Of a stretch of DNA of 64,000 nt, positions 45,424 to 57,510 are shown piece by piece (within the stretch, counting starts at the first letter, position 1; every line of letters begins with the position of its first letter). Under the pieces are notes generated by a model that saw only the letters and a list, made by a program, of their open reading frames with translations, was not told where the DNA came from and ran no database searches. The translations under genes were made by a program, and so were the position numbers. Origin of the DNA: Desmodus rotundus (Eukaryota > Chordata > Mammalia > Chiroptera > Phyllostomidae); NCBI RefSeq assembly GCF_022682495.2, contig NC_071391.1, positions 12,251,680 to 12,315,679 on the forward strand. Direction: 5' to 3'.

Positions 45424-46022
45424 CATCAGGCAAATAGCAGACCCTTCCCACCCCCATCTGCGTGCCAAGCGTGGGCTGCGGTATAGAAACAGACATGTAT
45501 TTGTAGCTCTAATGTGCCTCAGTGGGCGCGGAAATGGGGCCTGGCCAGGGCGTCACTCCCTGGCTCTTTAACCCATAATGACCCCCCCCTTACCTTCCCC
45601 AGTGGTGAGAATGAGAGCGTAGGCTTTGATGGGTCCGTGGCTGGCTTCAAACCCACTGAACTTGACCTTTACCGAATTGTGACTAACAGATGTAATATTA
45701 GGAGATCCATCTGGGGGAGGGGGGTCTGAAACAGAACAAACCAAACATGATCATCAACCTCTGAAACCAAAAAAGGAAGACAATTATGAAGGAGAGAATT
45801 TGCGGTGCCAGCCCGTGCTCTGGAAGCTGTGTGCTGGGCTCATACAAAGCAAATCCAGAAGCAAGGGGCAGGTGGGGAGCCTGCCTAGTTCACAAGGACC
45901 CCCTCGGTGGCCCAGCCGCATCCCTGGGGCGGCCTCCCATACACAGCCTTGTTGGTTGAAGGTGACCTGCCTTTCTTCTGCCCCCTGCCCCTCCTGACCC
46001 AGAGGGGCCAGGTTCCTCATCC
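45424..46022. other. End of unit 1, no gene seen
   Basis: Unique-looking sequence running up to the junction of the two duplication units. No gene or named repeat recognised. Confidence 0.4.
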
Positions 46023-46023
46023 T

Positions 46024-49000
46024 GGCTAACTGGCCAAGCTCAGGGCCAAGCAGGGTGAAGTGGGCAGAGGTGGCACACCTGCCAAGGAGACAAGCTTTGT
46101 CTCCTTAGTGGCTTATGGTCTCAACTCTGACTCAGCCTTAATCATGGGGGGTTACAGCCTCTGAAACCAGGCAGGGCGGTTCCCAACAGGGACCCACACA
46201 ATTGGTGGGGAACTCACACACCTAGAGCTTCTCCAAGGGGGAGAGGACTTGTACCCCGCATGGGGCACCCCAACGTTTAAGACCTGCACCTGAGAGACGA
46301 GCCCCCAAAACACCTGCTTTGAACACCAACGAGACTCACGTCCAGGAGACCCCAAGTGCTGAGCAAACGCTCGCATGCAGACTCACCACTCCAGGGCCCC
46401 ACGTTAGAGAAGAGCCCAGACTCGACCTGAAAGAGGTTCATTTCCTCACATCCATGCACCTGCGGAGGGGCAGGGCTTCCTGGGAGTGTCTGCAGGTATG
46501 GGGGCTGCTGGGGGACATTCTTGCCTCTGTCCCGCTCCACAACACCAGGAGGGGGCCATGGGGAGTTACACACTTCCAGTGCCCATGTTACCCGTTTTGT
46601 GGCTGCCACTCAAGAAACACCCTCTAATCAAATTTTATATTGAATAGAAGATAGAATATCAAGTGCCTTTCAGGCGCACTAAAGATGTTTGAAGAGCAGT
46701 CTATGCTAAAGGAAGATGTGAGTTAGATTCCCTGATGGAGCAAGTGCTGGGGGAGAAAAAGAGCCTGCCTTCCAGAGTTCATGGTGAGATCAAATCCCCT
46801 CTCTACCTACCTGCTCTTCAATTTTAGCCAAAATTAGCTGAGTCTTAGCTGCGACCCACGTAAAATAGGGGTCATCATAACGTCCCCAAGGCCCTCATGA
46901 CATTAATGTCCTGTCTATGACAGCTATGACTGTGCCAGGTCTAACACTACGAACAATTCACCACAGCGCGTTTTCACACACAAGGACACCACCGTTTCCA
47001 GAAGATACAGCATGATAACCACTTATATCAGTCATCCCGTTGCAACAGCGGACTTCCCACACTTTTCCAAGAGAAGCCATATCTCTACCTGATGTCTCTG
47101 CCTCCCAGAAATGCCACTGTGTATGGATGCGGAGCAAAGGCAAGAAGAGAGGGACCCATGAAAGAGTCGCTGGACATGGCTTCTCAGACTGGTAAAAAGC
47201 CTCAACACCTAGAATTCTCAGAATAATTTAGGAATAATATAACTTTCACCCAATTCTCTCGGCATCAACCACACACATGAATGATCCAAGCACAGAACTT
47301 CTAATTCTATACAAGCCACACATTTTGTTAAATCGTGAAGAAGACTGAATGCTCCGAGTCTCCTGGCACATTCTGCAGTTGTAATAGAAAGGGGCTGTAG
47401 CTGCCTCATCCGAGAGGTGAGGCAGTTTCAGATGGGGCTGAGTCCACATTGCATGTTCAAGGGAGTTCACCCCAAGTAGACAGGCCACTTTTTTTGAAGT
47501 CTTTACTCTCATTAAAGAAGTTCTTGCCCTGACTGCCTGGACTTAAACTTCAGAAGAGGGCTTGGCTCTGCTTCCCCTTCTCAGAATGGAGGTCTCATTT
47601 CTTGAAGTCTGACACTTCCTACCAAGCCACACCTGTATATGACCAATCAAGAAAGAAGTGTAAGCATAGAATATTACAGTGGTTTTTAAACATGTTTTTC
47701 AGGATTTAAATACCTCTTATCAATGTAAATCTACATAAAGAAGATTTTCAAAAACAGACAATCAGTTGTTTTGATTGAAGTCCCGCACGTGCCCGATTGC
47801 ATGCCTCCTACCCTCTCCTGCTCCTCCTGCTCCAGTCCCTGAGATACCTGAAGAATTCTGAACTCCAAATCATAGTCCATAAACCACTGGCATAGAAAAC
47901 ACATCAAGGACTTTGGAACCGTCTTTGATCTGCAGTTTTCTCAGCTGCAAAGTGTGCATTATCCCCTCTACAGGGTAGCGCTGTCCTGAGGTTTAATTTT
48001 AGGAAATTTACTGGCAGGTGCTTCGTTCATATTAGTCTTTTGCCTCCTGCTTCCCATTTTCTGGTCTGAATGATATTCTCAAGAATGCTGCCATTTTCCA
48101 TATTATGTCACTAGAAAAAAAATCTCCTCTTGGCCAACACATAGAGTTTTGATTCCATCCATTAGGCATCTCTTGCAGGTAATGCCCAGGCTTACCAACG
48201 TAAGAGAAGCCTGAGCTCACAGAAACAGTATATCTTCCTGCTTTCCTGTCCTCCAGTTGCAGATCTGGCATCTCGAGCCCTCGTTTTCTGTGGACCCAGG
48301 AACACCTGTAAACACCTATGAGGAGTTCATGCTATATACTTTTTAAACTTTTGATTCGCTTTGAAGTAATTCCAGAGGGAAACACCTGACAGTAGGGAAA
48401 TTATCAAGCCTCAGATTTAGAATTCAGAGACTTAGATGTGTTCATGTTCTGGGGGATCTTTGCGGAGAAGCAGAGGAAAGGACAGAGAAAGCAGGGGCTT
48501 AGAAATGAGGCAGATCGAGATTTGAACTCAGGCTCTGTAAGCTACTGAGACCTTGATCAAGACGCTGACCTTCCAAAGATTTGGTCTCTTCCTCTGTTAA
48601 ACAGGGTCCTCATACCCACTTCACCAGACTGTTTCAGGATCAAATTATATAAAATATGAAATCTCTTGGGTAGTAGTAAAATAAACACACACATACATGT
48701 TCCTTATTTATTTATAAATATTATTCTCAGAAACAATATCAAGAATGATCACTGATTTGTATTCAGTGGTAAAACATTGGTATAGTACCTAATAATTGAG
48801 GTGAAAATAGAGACATAACAACATTTTACATCTGAAGAAATAATGACTTCTAGAAATTGAATTGACCCAACATTTACTGAGTTTTACTCTATGTCACTTA
48901 GAGCCAGATACAAAGAAAAGTCTGAGTCAGGACATACTCTCAAAAGATTGACAGTCTAGTGGGGAAAAAATAATCACTACAATATAGATACTATAGGCCT

Positions 49001-50240
49001 TAAAGGATTTCCGCTGAGTTGTTGGAGTTCAAAAAAGGAAAGGGACATATCCAAACAAGAATATCATGGAAGCTTCTTAAGGTCCAGAAGTTCAGGTGGG
49101 CATTAGAAAGTAGATAGGATGCTAACAGGAAGAGATGGGGGAAGTGTTTTAGGTGGGAGACACAAGGAGATATTCAGGAAGCACTGTGCTCCGCCAGAAT
49201 GTAACTGAAAATAAAAATAGAGCATAAAGGGAAGGCCATACCTTCAGGGTGATGTGTGTCAGGTAGGAGTTTGTGGTAGATGCAGAGGGCAACAGGGAGT
49301 CATGGAAGATTTTTTTGTGGAGGGGAATAGTAAAGTCAGAGAAGTGCTTTTGGGTGATTAATCTGGAAAAGGGGGGGGTGGATGGAGGGGGCAGGAATCA
49401 TCTCCTGAGAGTGAGGGTTAGTGTTGGGGTTAGGGTCGGAGGTTACATTGTTATGCCATGTGATGGTAGCTACATGAAGTAGGACTCAAAAAAAGATGAT
49501 TAAAATACCATAGGACAAGCAGTGAGGACCCAAGAGCAGCTGCACCCACACTTGAATCAAACGTAGCTCCAGAATGAAGAATGAAAAGGAGCAGAGTGCT
49601 GGTGGATGGAGAGCAAGAATTCAATACGGTGGCATGAGAGAGGGGGTTATCAGTTATCAGATGTTTTGCTGGAATGACTGAGAATCACAAGATGCCAAGG
49701 GGCTGAACACACAGAAAACCAATGGGCCAAACAACCAGAGGTCTGGGAGAAAAAACAGGGAAAAAGAATGGCAGGTGTGAAAGAAGAGAGTGTTAGACAT
49801 CTAAGTATCCATATAACATGGAAAATAAAACTTGTGCCTACAAAGTGAGTATCATTGGCCAGTACTTTCAAATCACTTAAAATCTTGAAAGCCTGAGTCT
49901 AATGCAAGCATGACCTAATGTGAATCTCTTCAAAAGTCAAAACACTTTCCGTTCTGAAGACGAATCCCTTCTAGGTCCACTCGGCCTGCCCAGAACCCAC
50001 TAGGCACATTCTCAGGGAGTCAAGTCCATAGAATTTCTAAGCATTTGCGTGACTTCCCAGACTCCAAAAGTGCAGGCTTTTCAAACACAAAGGCATATGG
50101 CCATTGTCCTTCTTTGTTCCACCTCCCTCTTCATCATTATTCCCTGAGAGGGCCTGGTTTCTGGAAGAGTTCACTGTCTCAAAACCAGCCAATCTGCCTC
50201 AAGGTCACTGTGAAATGTGGAAGGGCAGCATGGGAAGACC
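46024..50240. other. Intergenic part of unit 2, no gene seen
   Basis: Counterpart of 24191-28430 with scattered substitutions. It lacks about 20 bp relative to unit 1 next to 46369. No gene. Confidence 0.45.
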
Positions 50241-50251
50241 GTTCCTAGACT

Positions 50252-50389
50252 TCATCCTAGAAACCCCTTCAATCCTCTCTAATCCGATAAAGATGAGGAG
50301 ACTGAAACTTAAAGAGAGAAAGTGACTGGCCTGGGGCCACTCCCTCAGTTTGAAGTAGAAGCAAACTGGGAATCCTGTGCCCCAATTTC
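50252..50389 (+). repeat. MIR SINE overlapping the 3' end of OR4X1-like copy 2
   Basis: Same ancient MIR as at 28440-28577, antisense to the receptor and holding its stop codon. Confidence 0.6.
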
Positions 50390-51355
50390 CCGTCCTTTGA
50401 TTCTCCCATTTGCCCTACCTAAGTTATTTATTTTTCTTCCCGAATCACTTCTGTCCATCAGTCTCCTCATGGCGCTCTTCACTTCTGCATTCCTGAAGGA
50501 ATAGATGATGGGGTTTAAGAGAGGTGTGACCACTGTGTAAAATATAGCGACTATCTTGTCTGCAGGGAGGGCCACACAGGGCCTCATGTAGACAAAGGAA
50601 CAGGGAATGAAGAACAGGCTTACAACCACCACGTGACAGGCACAGGTGGACAGGGCCTTCAACCGGCCTTCTGAGGTCTGGCTCCTCAGGGAACACAGGA
50701 TGACCACGTAGGAAGCGAGCAGGACCATGAAGCTGATCACCGAAATGAAGCCACCATTGGTGATGATCAGCACACCAATGAGGAAGGTGTCGGAGCAGGC
50801 CAGCTTCAGCACGGGGTGCACATCACAGAAGTAGTGGTCAAGGACCTTGGGGCCACAGAAGGGCAGCTGGAAAATGAGGAAGGTCAGCCCCATGGAATGC
50901 AGCAAGCCCCCGCCCCATGCTGCTCCCACCAGGAGGCCGCACACGCGCCGGTTCATGATGCTCCTGTAGTGCAGGGGCTTGCAGATGGCCACGTAGCGGT
51001 CATAGGCCATCACTGTCAGGAGGAAGACCTCAGTGCCACCAAAGAAGTGGAGGAAAAATATCTGTGTGATGCATCCCTTGAGGGAAATGACTGTCCTCTC
51101 AATAAAAGAGTCAAGGATGAGCTTGGGGGCTGTGACGGAACAGTAACACATTTCCACAAAGGACAAGTAGCCGAGGAAGAAATACATGGGGGAGGTGAGC
51201 CCTTTGCTGGCCACGATGGTCACCACAATGAGGCCATTGCCCAGCACACTGGCCAAGTACATGAGGAGAAAAATCACAGAAATGACCTTCTGCGTGCCCC
51301 GGTTCTGGGAAAATCCCAAGAAAGTGATTTCAGTCACATTGCTCGGAGGGACCAT
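50345..51355 (-). CDS. OR4X1: Olfactory receptor, OR4X1-like, copy 2
   Basis: A 336-residue odorant GPCR. It differs from copy 1 at five residues by direct reading: V48 (M), R131 (T), W147 (G), T158 (A) and C240 (S). It keeps the TM4 Trp147 that copy 1 has lost. It has Arg at position 131 directly after PLHY in IL2, and Cys in place of Ser in the TM6 signature (KALSTCACH). All other hallmarks (NVT 6-8, [41 protein letters not shown]) are intact. It shares the MIR-encoded C-terminal extension. Hand count of the coding region gives about 15 nucleotide differences from copy 1, about two thirds of them silent. Likely a recent paralogue; function uncertain but no stop or shift. Confidence 0.9.
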   Translation of the reverse strand: MVPPSNVTEITFLGFSQNRGTQKVISVIFLLMYLASVLGNGLIVVTIVASKGLTSPMYFFLGYLSFVEMCYCSVTAPKLILDSFIERTVISLKGCITQIFFLHFFGGTEVFLLTVMAYDRYVAICKPLHYRSIMNRRVCGLLVGAAWGGGLLHSMGLTFLIFQLPFCGPKVLDHYFCDVHPVLKLACSDTFLIGVLIITNGGFISVISFMVLLASYVVILCSLRSQTSEGRLKALSTCACHVVVVSLFFIPCSFVYMRPCVALPADKIVAIFYTVVTPLLNPIIYSFRNAEVKSAMRRLMDRSDSGRKINNLGRANGRIKGREIGAQDSQFASTSN

Positions 51356-51379
51356 GTTTTAAAGCACAGAGGCTGATGG

Positions 51380-51402
51380 CCTGGATTAACAGAAATCAAA
51401 GA
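51380..51402 (-). other. Candidate splice acceptor of OR4X1-like copy 2
   Basis: The - strand reads TTTCTGTTAATCCAG, with the exon at 51380. It differs from copy 1 by one base in the tract, and the AG is kept. Confidence 0.5.
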
Positions 51403-51632
51403 ACTGTCCTTCAATAATCAGAAACATCCTTCTCAGACCTTGACGGCAATTGTCATTCTGCTCCCTCTTGAGTCCCACCCTGCCTTGGGCATCTCCCATA
51501 CATGTTCTCCGCAAGGCAAGGGGCAAAATGATGATTATTGGCTGTTCAGTATTCTTCCCAAAAGATTTGGGTTTATGATAAAACTACCTTGAAGGGTTTT
51601 TTCTGATCCTCACTACAAAAATGTGAGGCATC

Positions 51633-51790
51633 CTGGCCGGTGCTCAGCTGGTTGGAGCATCGGCCTGTGCACCAAAAGTTGTAGACAGAGCCCCAGTCGG
51701 GACACGTGTGGGAGGCAGCCGACCAACGTCTGTCTGTCTGTCTGTCTGTCTCTCTCCCTTTCTCTCTTTCAAATCAATAAATATCTCCTC
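51633..51790 (+). mobile_element. Ves-type SINE, decayed (copy 2)
   Basis: Counterpart of 29821-29974, with a slightly different (tctg)n run. Confidence 0.75.
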
Positions 51791-53050
51791 TGTGGGGATT
51801 AAAGAAAAATGCGTGGCTATTTTATACCTAAGAAAATTGAGACTCAGAAAGATTCGGTCACTAACTCAAAGCCACAGAGCTCATATCTGAACTGAGGTCT
51901 GTATCTTTTAAAATGCAGATGCTTCCGCTTCATCTTCTGCTCCTGAACTTCGCTTGGCTGCACAGTAAGAGTTTCAGCCCATCCTGCCTCACACCGTAAT
52001 GTGGAACCAGTTGTCTTTGCTGTGACTGCCAGAGTTTCTCCACCCCAGTTATTCTGCCACCTGTGAAACTAAGCTGGCTCGCTAGCAGGCAGAAAGAAGA
52101 AGCTGAAAAGGGGAAGGCGAGTCACCAAGCTTCCACTACCATTCCTGCAGATGGAGATGGGGAAGAGGAAATGTGAGGCAGTAGCAGGCTGCCTCTACAA
52201 TCCTGGAACCCATGGCTAAGAAATAATTCAAAGGTCATTTCAGTTTCCACTTTATAAAAGCCTATTATTATTCCGTGGGGATGTCACGCATGCTCACCAC
52301 AGAGCTTCAGAGCAGTCCGCACCAGAAGAAGTCCGCCCGGCAGTGGGGGGTCAGGACCGCCTCCTGAAGCACACGTGAGTGAAGGAGTCCCCGACATGCA
52401 CTGCAGAGGGCTCTGAACACAGACTAGGTGAGCAGACACGGGAACTCCATCGTCACAGCCTCTGAGCAGTCACTCCCTCGGGGTGAAACATGCCTGCCCG
52501 CAAACCAGCTCGCAGCCCCCCCGACATGTGACAGAGCAGCTGCAGCACTGTGACCTGGGGACAGGAGCACAGGCCTCGGGGTCAGGAGACCTGGGTTCAG
52601 TCTTAGCTCTGCTGCTTGGCAGCTAGCTGTGACATTAAACAAGCACAGAATCTCCTCCAAGCCCAGAATTTTCATTTAAAAAAAAAAAAAAAAAAAAAAC
52701 AGAAAGAAAATACCTTTTCCATGGTGCTATTTTGAGATTAAGTTTTAAAACAAACAGTAATAGTACAAGAGAATAACTGGCAAGAGCATTGGCGTATAAT
52801 TGAACATGCTTGTACTCTGCCTGTGTCCCATCAGGGCAGCGAGCCGGGGACTCGCCGGGGTGCTCCTGCTTTAGGAGCAGGCCAGATACCACCTCTGCGT
52901 GGACCTGCCGCACCCTAGGGTTCTCATCTGAGCCTCCGCCCACGGCCTGTGGACTAGCGGGCTCTGTGATACAACAGGACCGGATATGCCAAGTGACTTG
53001 CTAAGCCAGTCACATAAAGAAAAACACTGTCTGAGCCCACAATGCCCGGA
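51791..53050. other. Intergenic, no gene seen
   Basis: Counterpart of 29975-31234. MIR scraps and a run of about 23 A residues at 52677-52699. Confidence 0.4.
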
Positions 53051-53275
53051 GAGCGGTACGGTTTATTGGGACAAAGTAGAACGCAGTTGCCAGGGGCTGG
53101 GGAGGGAGCACGTGGAGTCCGTGCGTAAGGGAGCACAGTTTCAGTTCGGGACAGCGCACGTTCTTGAGGTGGATGCTGGTGGCAGTTGCACAACCACGTG
53201 ACGAACTGTGCGTATAAAAATGGTTGAGGTGGTAAATTTGATGTTATGTGTATTTTACCTAATTAAACAAACAAA
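53051..53275 (+). mobile_element. L1 (old) 3' end fragment (copy 2)
   Basis: Counterpart of 31235-31470 with the same 'aaaaatggttgaggtgg' and 'gatgttatgtgtattttac' text. Confidence 0.65.
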
Positions 53276-54733
53276 CCCAAATGACTCCTGTTTCCCCTCC
53301 TCAGACCCACCTCCAAGGACAAGGTCAGATTTGTCTTTCCCCCTCCCCCGCCCCCTTTAGTCTCTTTCTTATGCCTATTAGGGGGCTGGTTAGTTTCAAA
53401 AGATGCAGAGTAACTGAGGATGAGAAACTGGCACACGCTGTAGAACGTCAATTTCATGTTAATATGTAAGGCAGGTCAGATATGACACCCTTATTAGGCA
53501 GCCAACATAAGGCAGCTTCAGGGGTAAGAGATAATGAAAGCATCTGGAAAATACAGGCCTCAGCTCAGATATGTGCTGTGTGGCCTTCGGGAAGTGACTC
53601 AACCTCTCTGAGCACAGAGCTCTCCTCTCACTGTTGTGTCCTTCCCTTACCTCTCCATCAGGCTTCACTGTGTTCCCAGCTGATTTGCGCCATGACCAGT
53701 GTTTCCACCCGGGATGTTTTCTATACGGAGAGCAGGAATCTTCAGTGGGCTGTTTCACCCTGGTAGCCAAACTGGCTCTATTACTAGGCAAGTCATCTCT
53801 GTGAAATTAAGCTTTGAAAGTAAACACTCGCTGCTTCTATAATGGCTTCTGATTAGGGGTGTCAGTGAGAGTCCCTCTCAGAGGCTTTGTAGGGACCACT
53901 TTAGGTTCCAGGTAAAAATGTAAAATTAAGTTTTTGCTTTCCAGAGTTGTCGAAGGTAGCAGAGTGAGATGTATACATACAGTGGAGTCATCAAATCTCC
54001 TCTGAAAAGTTAAATTTTTAAAGGCCATGGAATGGAAGAAAGAAAAGGAAATTCACATGTATTGAAACTGAGTAGAAATGGAGGACATTTTAGAGATAAT
54101 TTCACAAACAGGTCATCAGACCCCTAAGCCATTGATGGTGGCAGTGACTTCCTTATAGAATAACTTTAATCCTGACTTTTTGATTGGCAGGAAGAGACTC
54201 TGAAAGACAAGCACGAGATCGTATGCCTTTTTCCGCGGCTTGTGGTTCAGGAAACTTAAACAGGATGACATATAATAGAAGCTTGAGACAGATTGGCCCC
54301 GATGGGCAACTTCTGTGAAAATGTTTCAGTCTTTACAATAAATCTGGTCCCCACCTCATGGTTCCTCATGGTATCTTTCCTATCACAGAAGTCCATGCCC
54401 TGGGGGTTTCTGAAAAATGAGACTGGTCTACCTGGCCTTTTCTAGCATTCCTTTTCTCCTGCTTTCTCCCCAAAGATATCCTGTCGCCAGAGGAGTCCGC
54501 ACAGGGCCTGTCCTTGCTAGTGTCCCTGACCGAGGAATTGGAGGCTGTTAAATCGGAAGGAAGAGGAACCTGGACCCAGAATCACACAGCTAGTTGGGGT
54601 GCAGCCCAGACTAGGATCAGGCTCCACAGTCTCAGGTCAATACTGGCTTCCCTGCTCTTTTCCACAGACTCCTCCCCCGGTGCTCCCCCAGAGCTGGATT
54701 CCCTGATGGAGGGAGGGTGTGGAGAGAGAAGAT
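53276..54733. other. Intergenic, no gene seen
   Basis: Counterpart of 31471-32923. Positions 54285-54308 are identical to the 24-bp tract inserted at 57026-57049. Confidence 0.4.
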
Positions 54734-54959
54734 ATACTGTAGTTTTCAGACTGTAAGACGCACTCCCCCCACCCCAGTTTGGGAGGAAAAGGTGGGTGCG
54801 TCTTATAGTCCAAATGTAGCTTGCATTTACATTTACATTGGTGAACTATTATGTTATTTATGTTATTAAATATTTTACCCCATTTTTTGCTTCAATTTTT
54901 TTTTCCTATTTTCCTCATCTAAAACCTAGGTGTGTCTTATGGTCCAAAAAATACGGTAT
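54734..54959. mobile_element. Palindromic MITE (copy 2)
   Basis: Counterpart of 32924-33149. The left terminal repeat has mutated to atactgtagttttc; the right terminal repeat is unchanged. Confidence 0.7.
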
Positions 54960-55519
54960 GTGTTTCTAATAAAAGGCAAAGCAACACTGTAGAGTTAAGA
55001 TCTAAAAAAAAATTCACACTGAGAAAATGAACCATAATGTGGGCCGACTTCAGTTTTCCACCTCCGGCCCAGACAGCCTGTGAGGAGTGTGGAGGCCCCG
55101 GGAGGAGAGGGTAGTTTAGGAATTGGCCGGACTGGGCTGCCAGTGAAAGAAGCCTTTGCCAGGTGCTTGGTGGCAAGGTCCGAGCTCCAGCACTCTGTCA
55201 CCAGGGGTCAGATTATTCTCCGGCCGTTTCACCTACCTTTGTCAGGGCTCCTCAGAGAAGAGCACGGAAACTTCTGGAGGCTTTAGAAGAGTCTCATATC
55301 CACTGTCACTCCTTTCAACCGGAGGTTGGGGGAGTTGGGTAGGGGGAACTCAGTAGATGTTAATAAGTACTAGGATTTGATCCCTGAATCCTCCATCTGC
55401 TACTGTATCTATTTCAAAACCAAGGTATCACTGCAAGGGGCCTATAAATATAAGGATTTCATTTATATATAAGTAGAAATAAAAATAAAAAGACTAATGT
55501 GTATGGGGGGGTATCTAGT

Positions 55520-55810
55520 ATAAAAATAGCTCTTCAACAAAACAGCCAAGCAAGCAAAATATAACCAGAGACATTGAAATTAAGAACAAACTGGCAGTAA
55601 CCAGACAGGAGGTGGGAGGGGATAATGAGGGGGGAAAGGGGAAATGGTTTTCAGGAACATCTATGAAGGCCGTATGGGCAAAGCCAAAGGGGGGTAGGAT
55701 CAAGGGTAGGAAGTGGGGATGGCTGGCAGGGGGGTGGGAGGAGTGGGGGGGAGGGAAATGGAGACAACTGTACTTGAACAACATTTTAAAAAATGTGGGG
55801 AAAAAAAGAA
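55520..55810 (+). mobile_element. L1 3' UTR fragment (copy 2)
   Basis: Counterpart of 33725-34010. Confidence 0.6.
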
Positions 55811-56235
55811 TGGAAAAAATAGCTCTTCTTTTTGAAACTAATTCCAAAGCATGTCTCTATAGAACTTCAGGGAATGAACCTACCTTGAATATTGTTTTGT
55901 TGCTTTGATTCTTAACTTTCTCTTCTGGATATTTTGTAGTCAGAAAGCTGATTCACTTGCACAAGTCATCCCAGGAAAAGAAAGATTTGCTTCACTAACA
56001 TGTAAAAATAAAGTAATCAAAGAAATATAAGGTGGGGGACTCCAGAAAATAGAGTTATCTTCTGGAGAGCAGGCCCTTAGTAGAGGCTTCCCCAGCTACG
56101 TGAGTGCTATAGGAACCCATATGGATCAGTATACCAGCTGGTGTTGTTGTGAGAGGCTGCGCCTGGCTTCAGTGAATTTCTTTTGAAGACTGTTTCAATG
56201 CGTTTGCCCATTCATTTCATGATGGGTGATTTACA

Positions 56236-56547
56236 AGCACACCTGCCCACACTGCACTGAGTGTTCAGCAGTTTTTTACCAAAAACAGCATGAGCCCCAT
56301 GCCCCATCCTCCCTATTCACTCAGTCTTCCCCAAGCAACTTTTTTTTTGTTTCCCCAGATGAAAAAAGTCCGCAAAGAGAAACATTTTCCTGATGTGGGA
56401 GAGGAGAAACAAAAAACAGCAGAAACACTGAAAGGCATCAAAACTGACAAGCTCAAAAACTGCTTTGAGCAGTGGAAAAAAGGTCTCGATAGGTGTATTG
56501 CATCAAATGGAGAGTACTGTAAAGGTGACTGGCATTTAAACATGTAG
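56236..56547 (+). pseudogene. Mariner transposase C-terminal relic (copy 2, frame open)
   Basis: Here the frame stays open from TPAHTALSVQQFF through HPPYSLSLPQATFFLFPQ to FEQWKKGLDRCIASNGEY and the stop, because the T run is one base shorter than in copy 1. The third catalytic Asp of the D,D34D triad is still missing (PPYSLSLPQ in place of PPYSPDLAP), and the N-terminal DNA-binding and first catalytic parts are absent. It is a fossil, not an active enzyme. Confidence 0.75.
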
Positions 56548-57026
56548 GAGTAAATACACAATTTTTTATAAATAAATTCCAGGTCTTGGGGGAATTAGTG
56601 TTCACTGATCTAACACCTGGACATCTTGCTAAGGTGGGTCCTCAGCAAAATTCAGGTTTCTGTAGCCAAATCTCCACCGAGGCTCCAACAAAGCTAATGC
56701 CTTCATTTCTACCAGACAAGGTCAGATGTGGGACTGTCTTAGCCGATCCCCTTAAACTTGTCAAGAGAATATTTCTGAAAATGCATGAGTCAGCAGTTGA
56801 TTGAAAACTAGCTTTGCAAATGACTCCACACAGAGCACGTTACAAGTGGCTCTGGTGAAAGTGACTATAACATCTGCTCTAGGCCAAGCTGAAGAGCAAC
56901 AATAGCATGGAGAGCATTATGCTAAGTGAAATAAGCCAGGCTGCGAAAGACAAATATCATATGATCTTACCTCCGAGTAGAACCTAAGAAACAAAATGAA
57001 TGAGCAAAATAGAGCCAGAGACATGG

Positions 57027-57072
57027 AGACAGATTGGCCCCGATGGGCAGTTTGTTTCTTATTCCCCTATGG
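57027..57072. other. 46-bp templated insertion unique to unit 2
   Basis: Absent from unit 1 (between 35226 and 35227). The first half (57026-57049) is identical to 54285-54308, 2.7 kb upstream. The second half (57050-57065) is the reverse complement, minus one base, of 57071-57087 immediately downstream, making a hairpin with a 5-nt loop (57066-57070). Confidence 0.9.
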
Positions 57073-57088
57073 AAATAAGAAACAAACT

Positions 57089-57299
57089 GGCCCTGGCTGG
57101 TGTGACTCAGTGGTTGAGGGCCGGCCTGTGAATCAAAGGGTCACCGGTTCGATTCCCAGTCAGGGCACATGCCTTGATTGCTGGCCAGATCCCCAGTAAG
57201 GGGCACACAAGAGGCAACCACACACTGATGTCTCTCTCCTTGTCTTCTCTCTCCCTTCCCCTCTCTAGAAAATAAATAAATAAAATCTTTTAAAAAGGA
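57089..57299 (+). mobile_element. Ves SINE (copy 2)
   Basis: Counterpart of 35236-35446. A and B boxes, CT run and (aaat)n tail are all retained. Confidence 0.88.
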
Positions 57300-57510
57300 A
57301 GGAACAAACTGTCAGTGACCAGAGGGAGATAAGAGAGGAAAGAAGGGGAAGGGTCTAGTCAAGGAACATGTATGAAAGACCCATGGACATGGACAACAGG
57401 GTGGGGGTTGATTGTGGGAGCTGGGATGGGCGGGGGAGGGGAAAGCAACAGGGGAAAAATTGGGAAACTGTAACTGAACAACAACAAAAGAAAGAAAGAA
57501 AGAAACAGAG

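Larger units (their letters stand above)
24190..46022. repeat. Tandem segmental duplication, unit 1 (about 21.8 kb)
   Basis: Every landmark here recurs in the same order and orientation at +21.80 to +21.85 kb: two OR genes, Ves SINEs, L1 pieces, MITEs, a mariner fragment and a solo LTR. Similarity to 46023 onward begins at 24190 ('tggctaactggcc') and is absent just to the left. Unit 1 therefore ends where unit 2 begins, at 46022/46023. Indels are few: about 20 bp extra here near 24542, and a 46-bp insertion in the other copy. Confidence 0.95.
56925..57510 (+). mobile_element. L1 3' UTR fragment with nested Ves SINE (copy 2)
   Basis: Counterpart of 35100-35655, with the additional 46-bp insertion at 57027-57072 just before the SINE. 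Confidence 0.75.
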
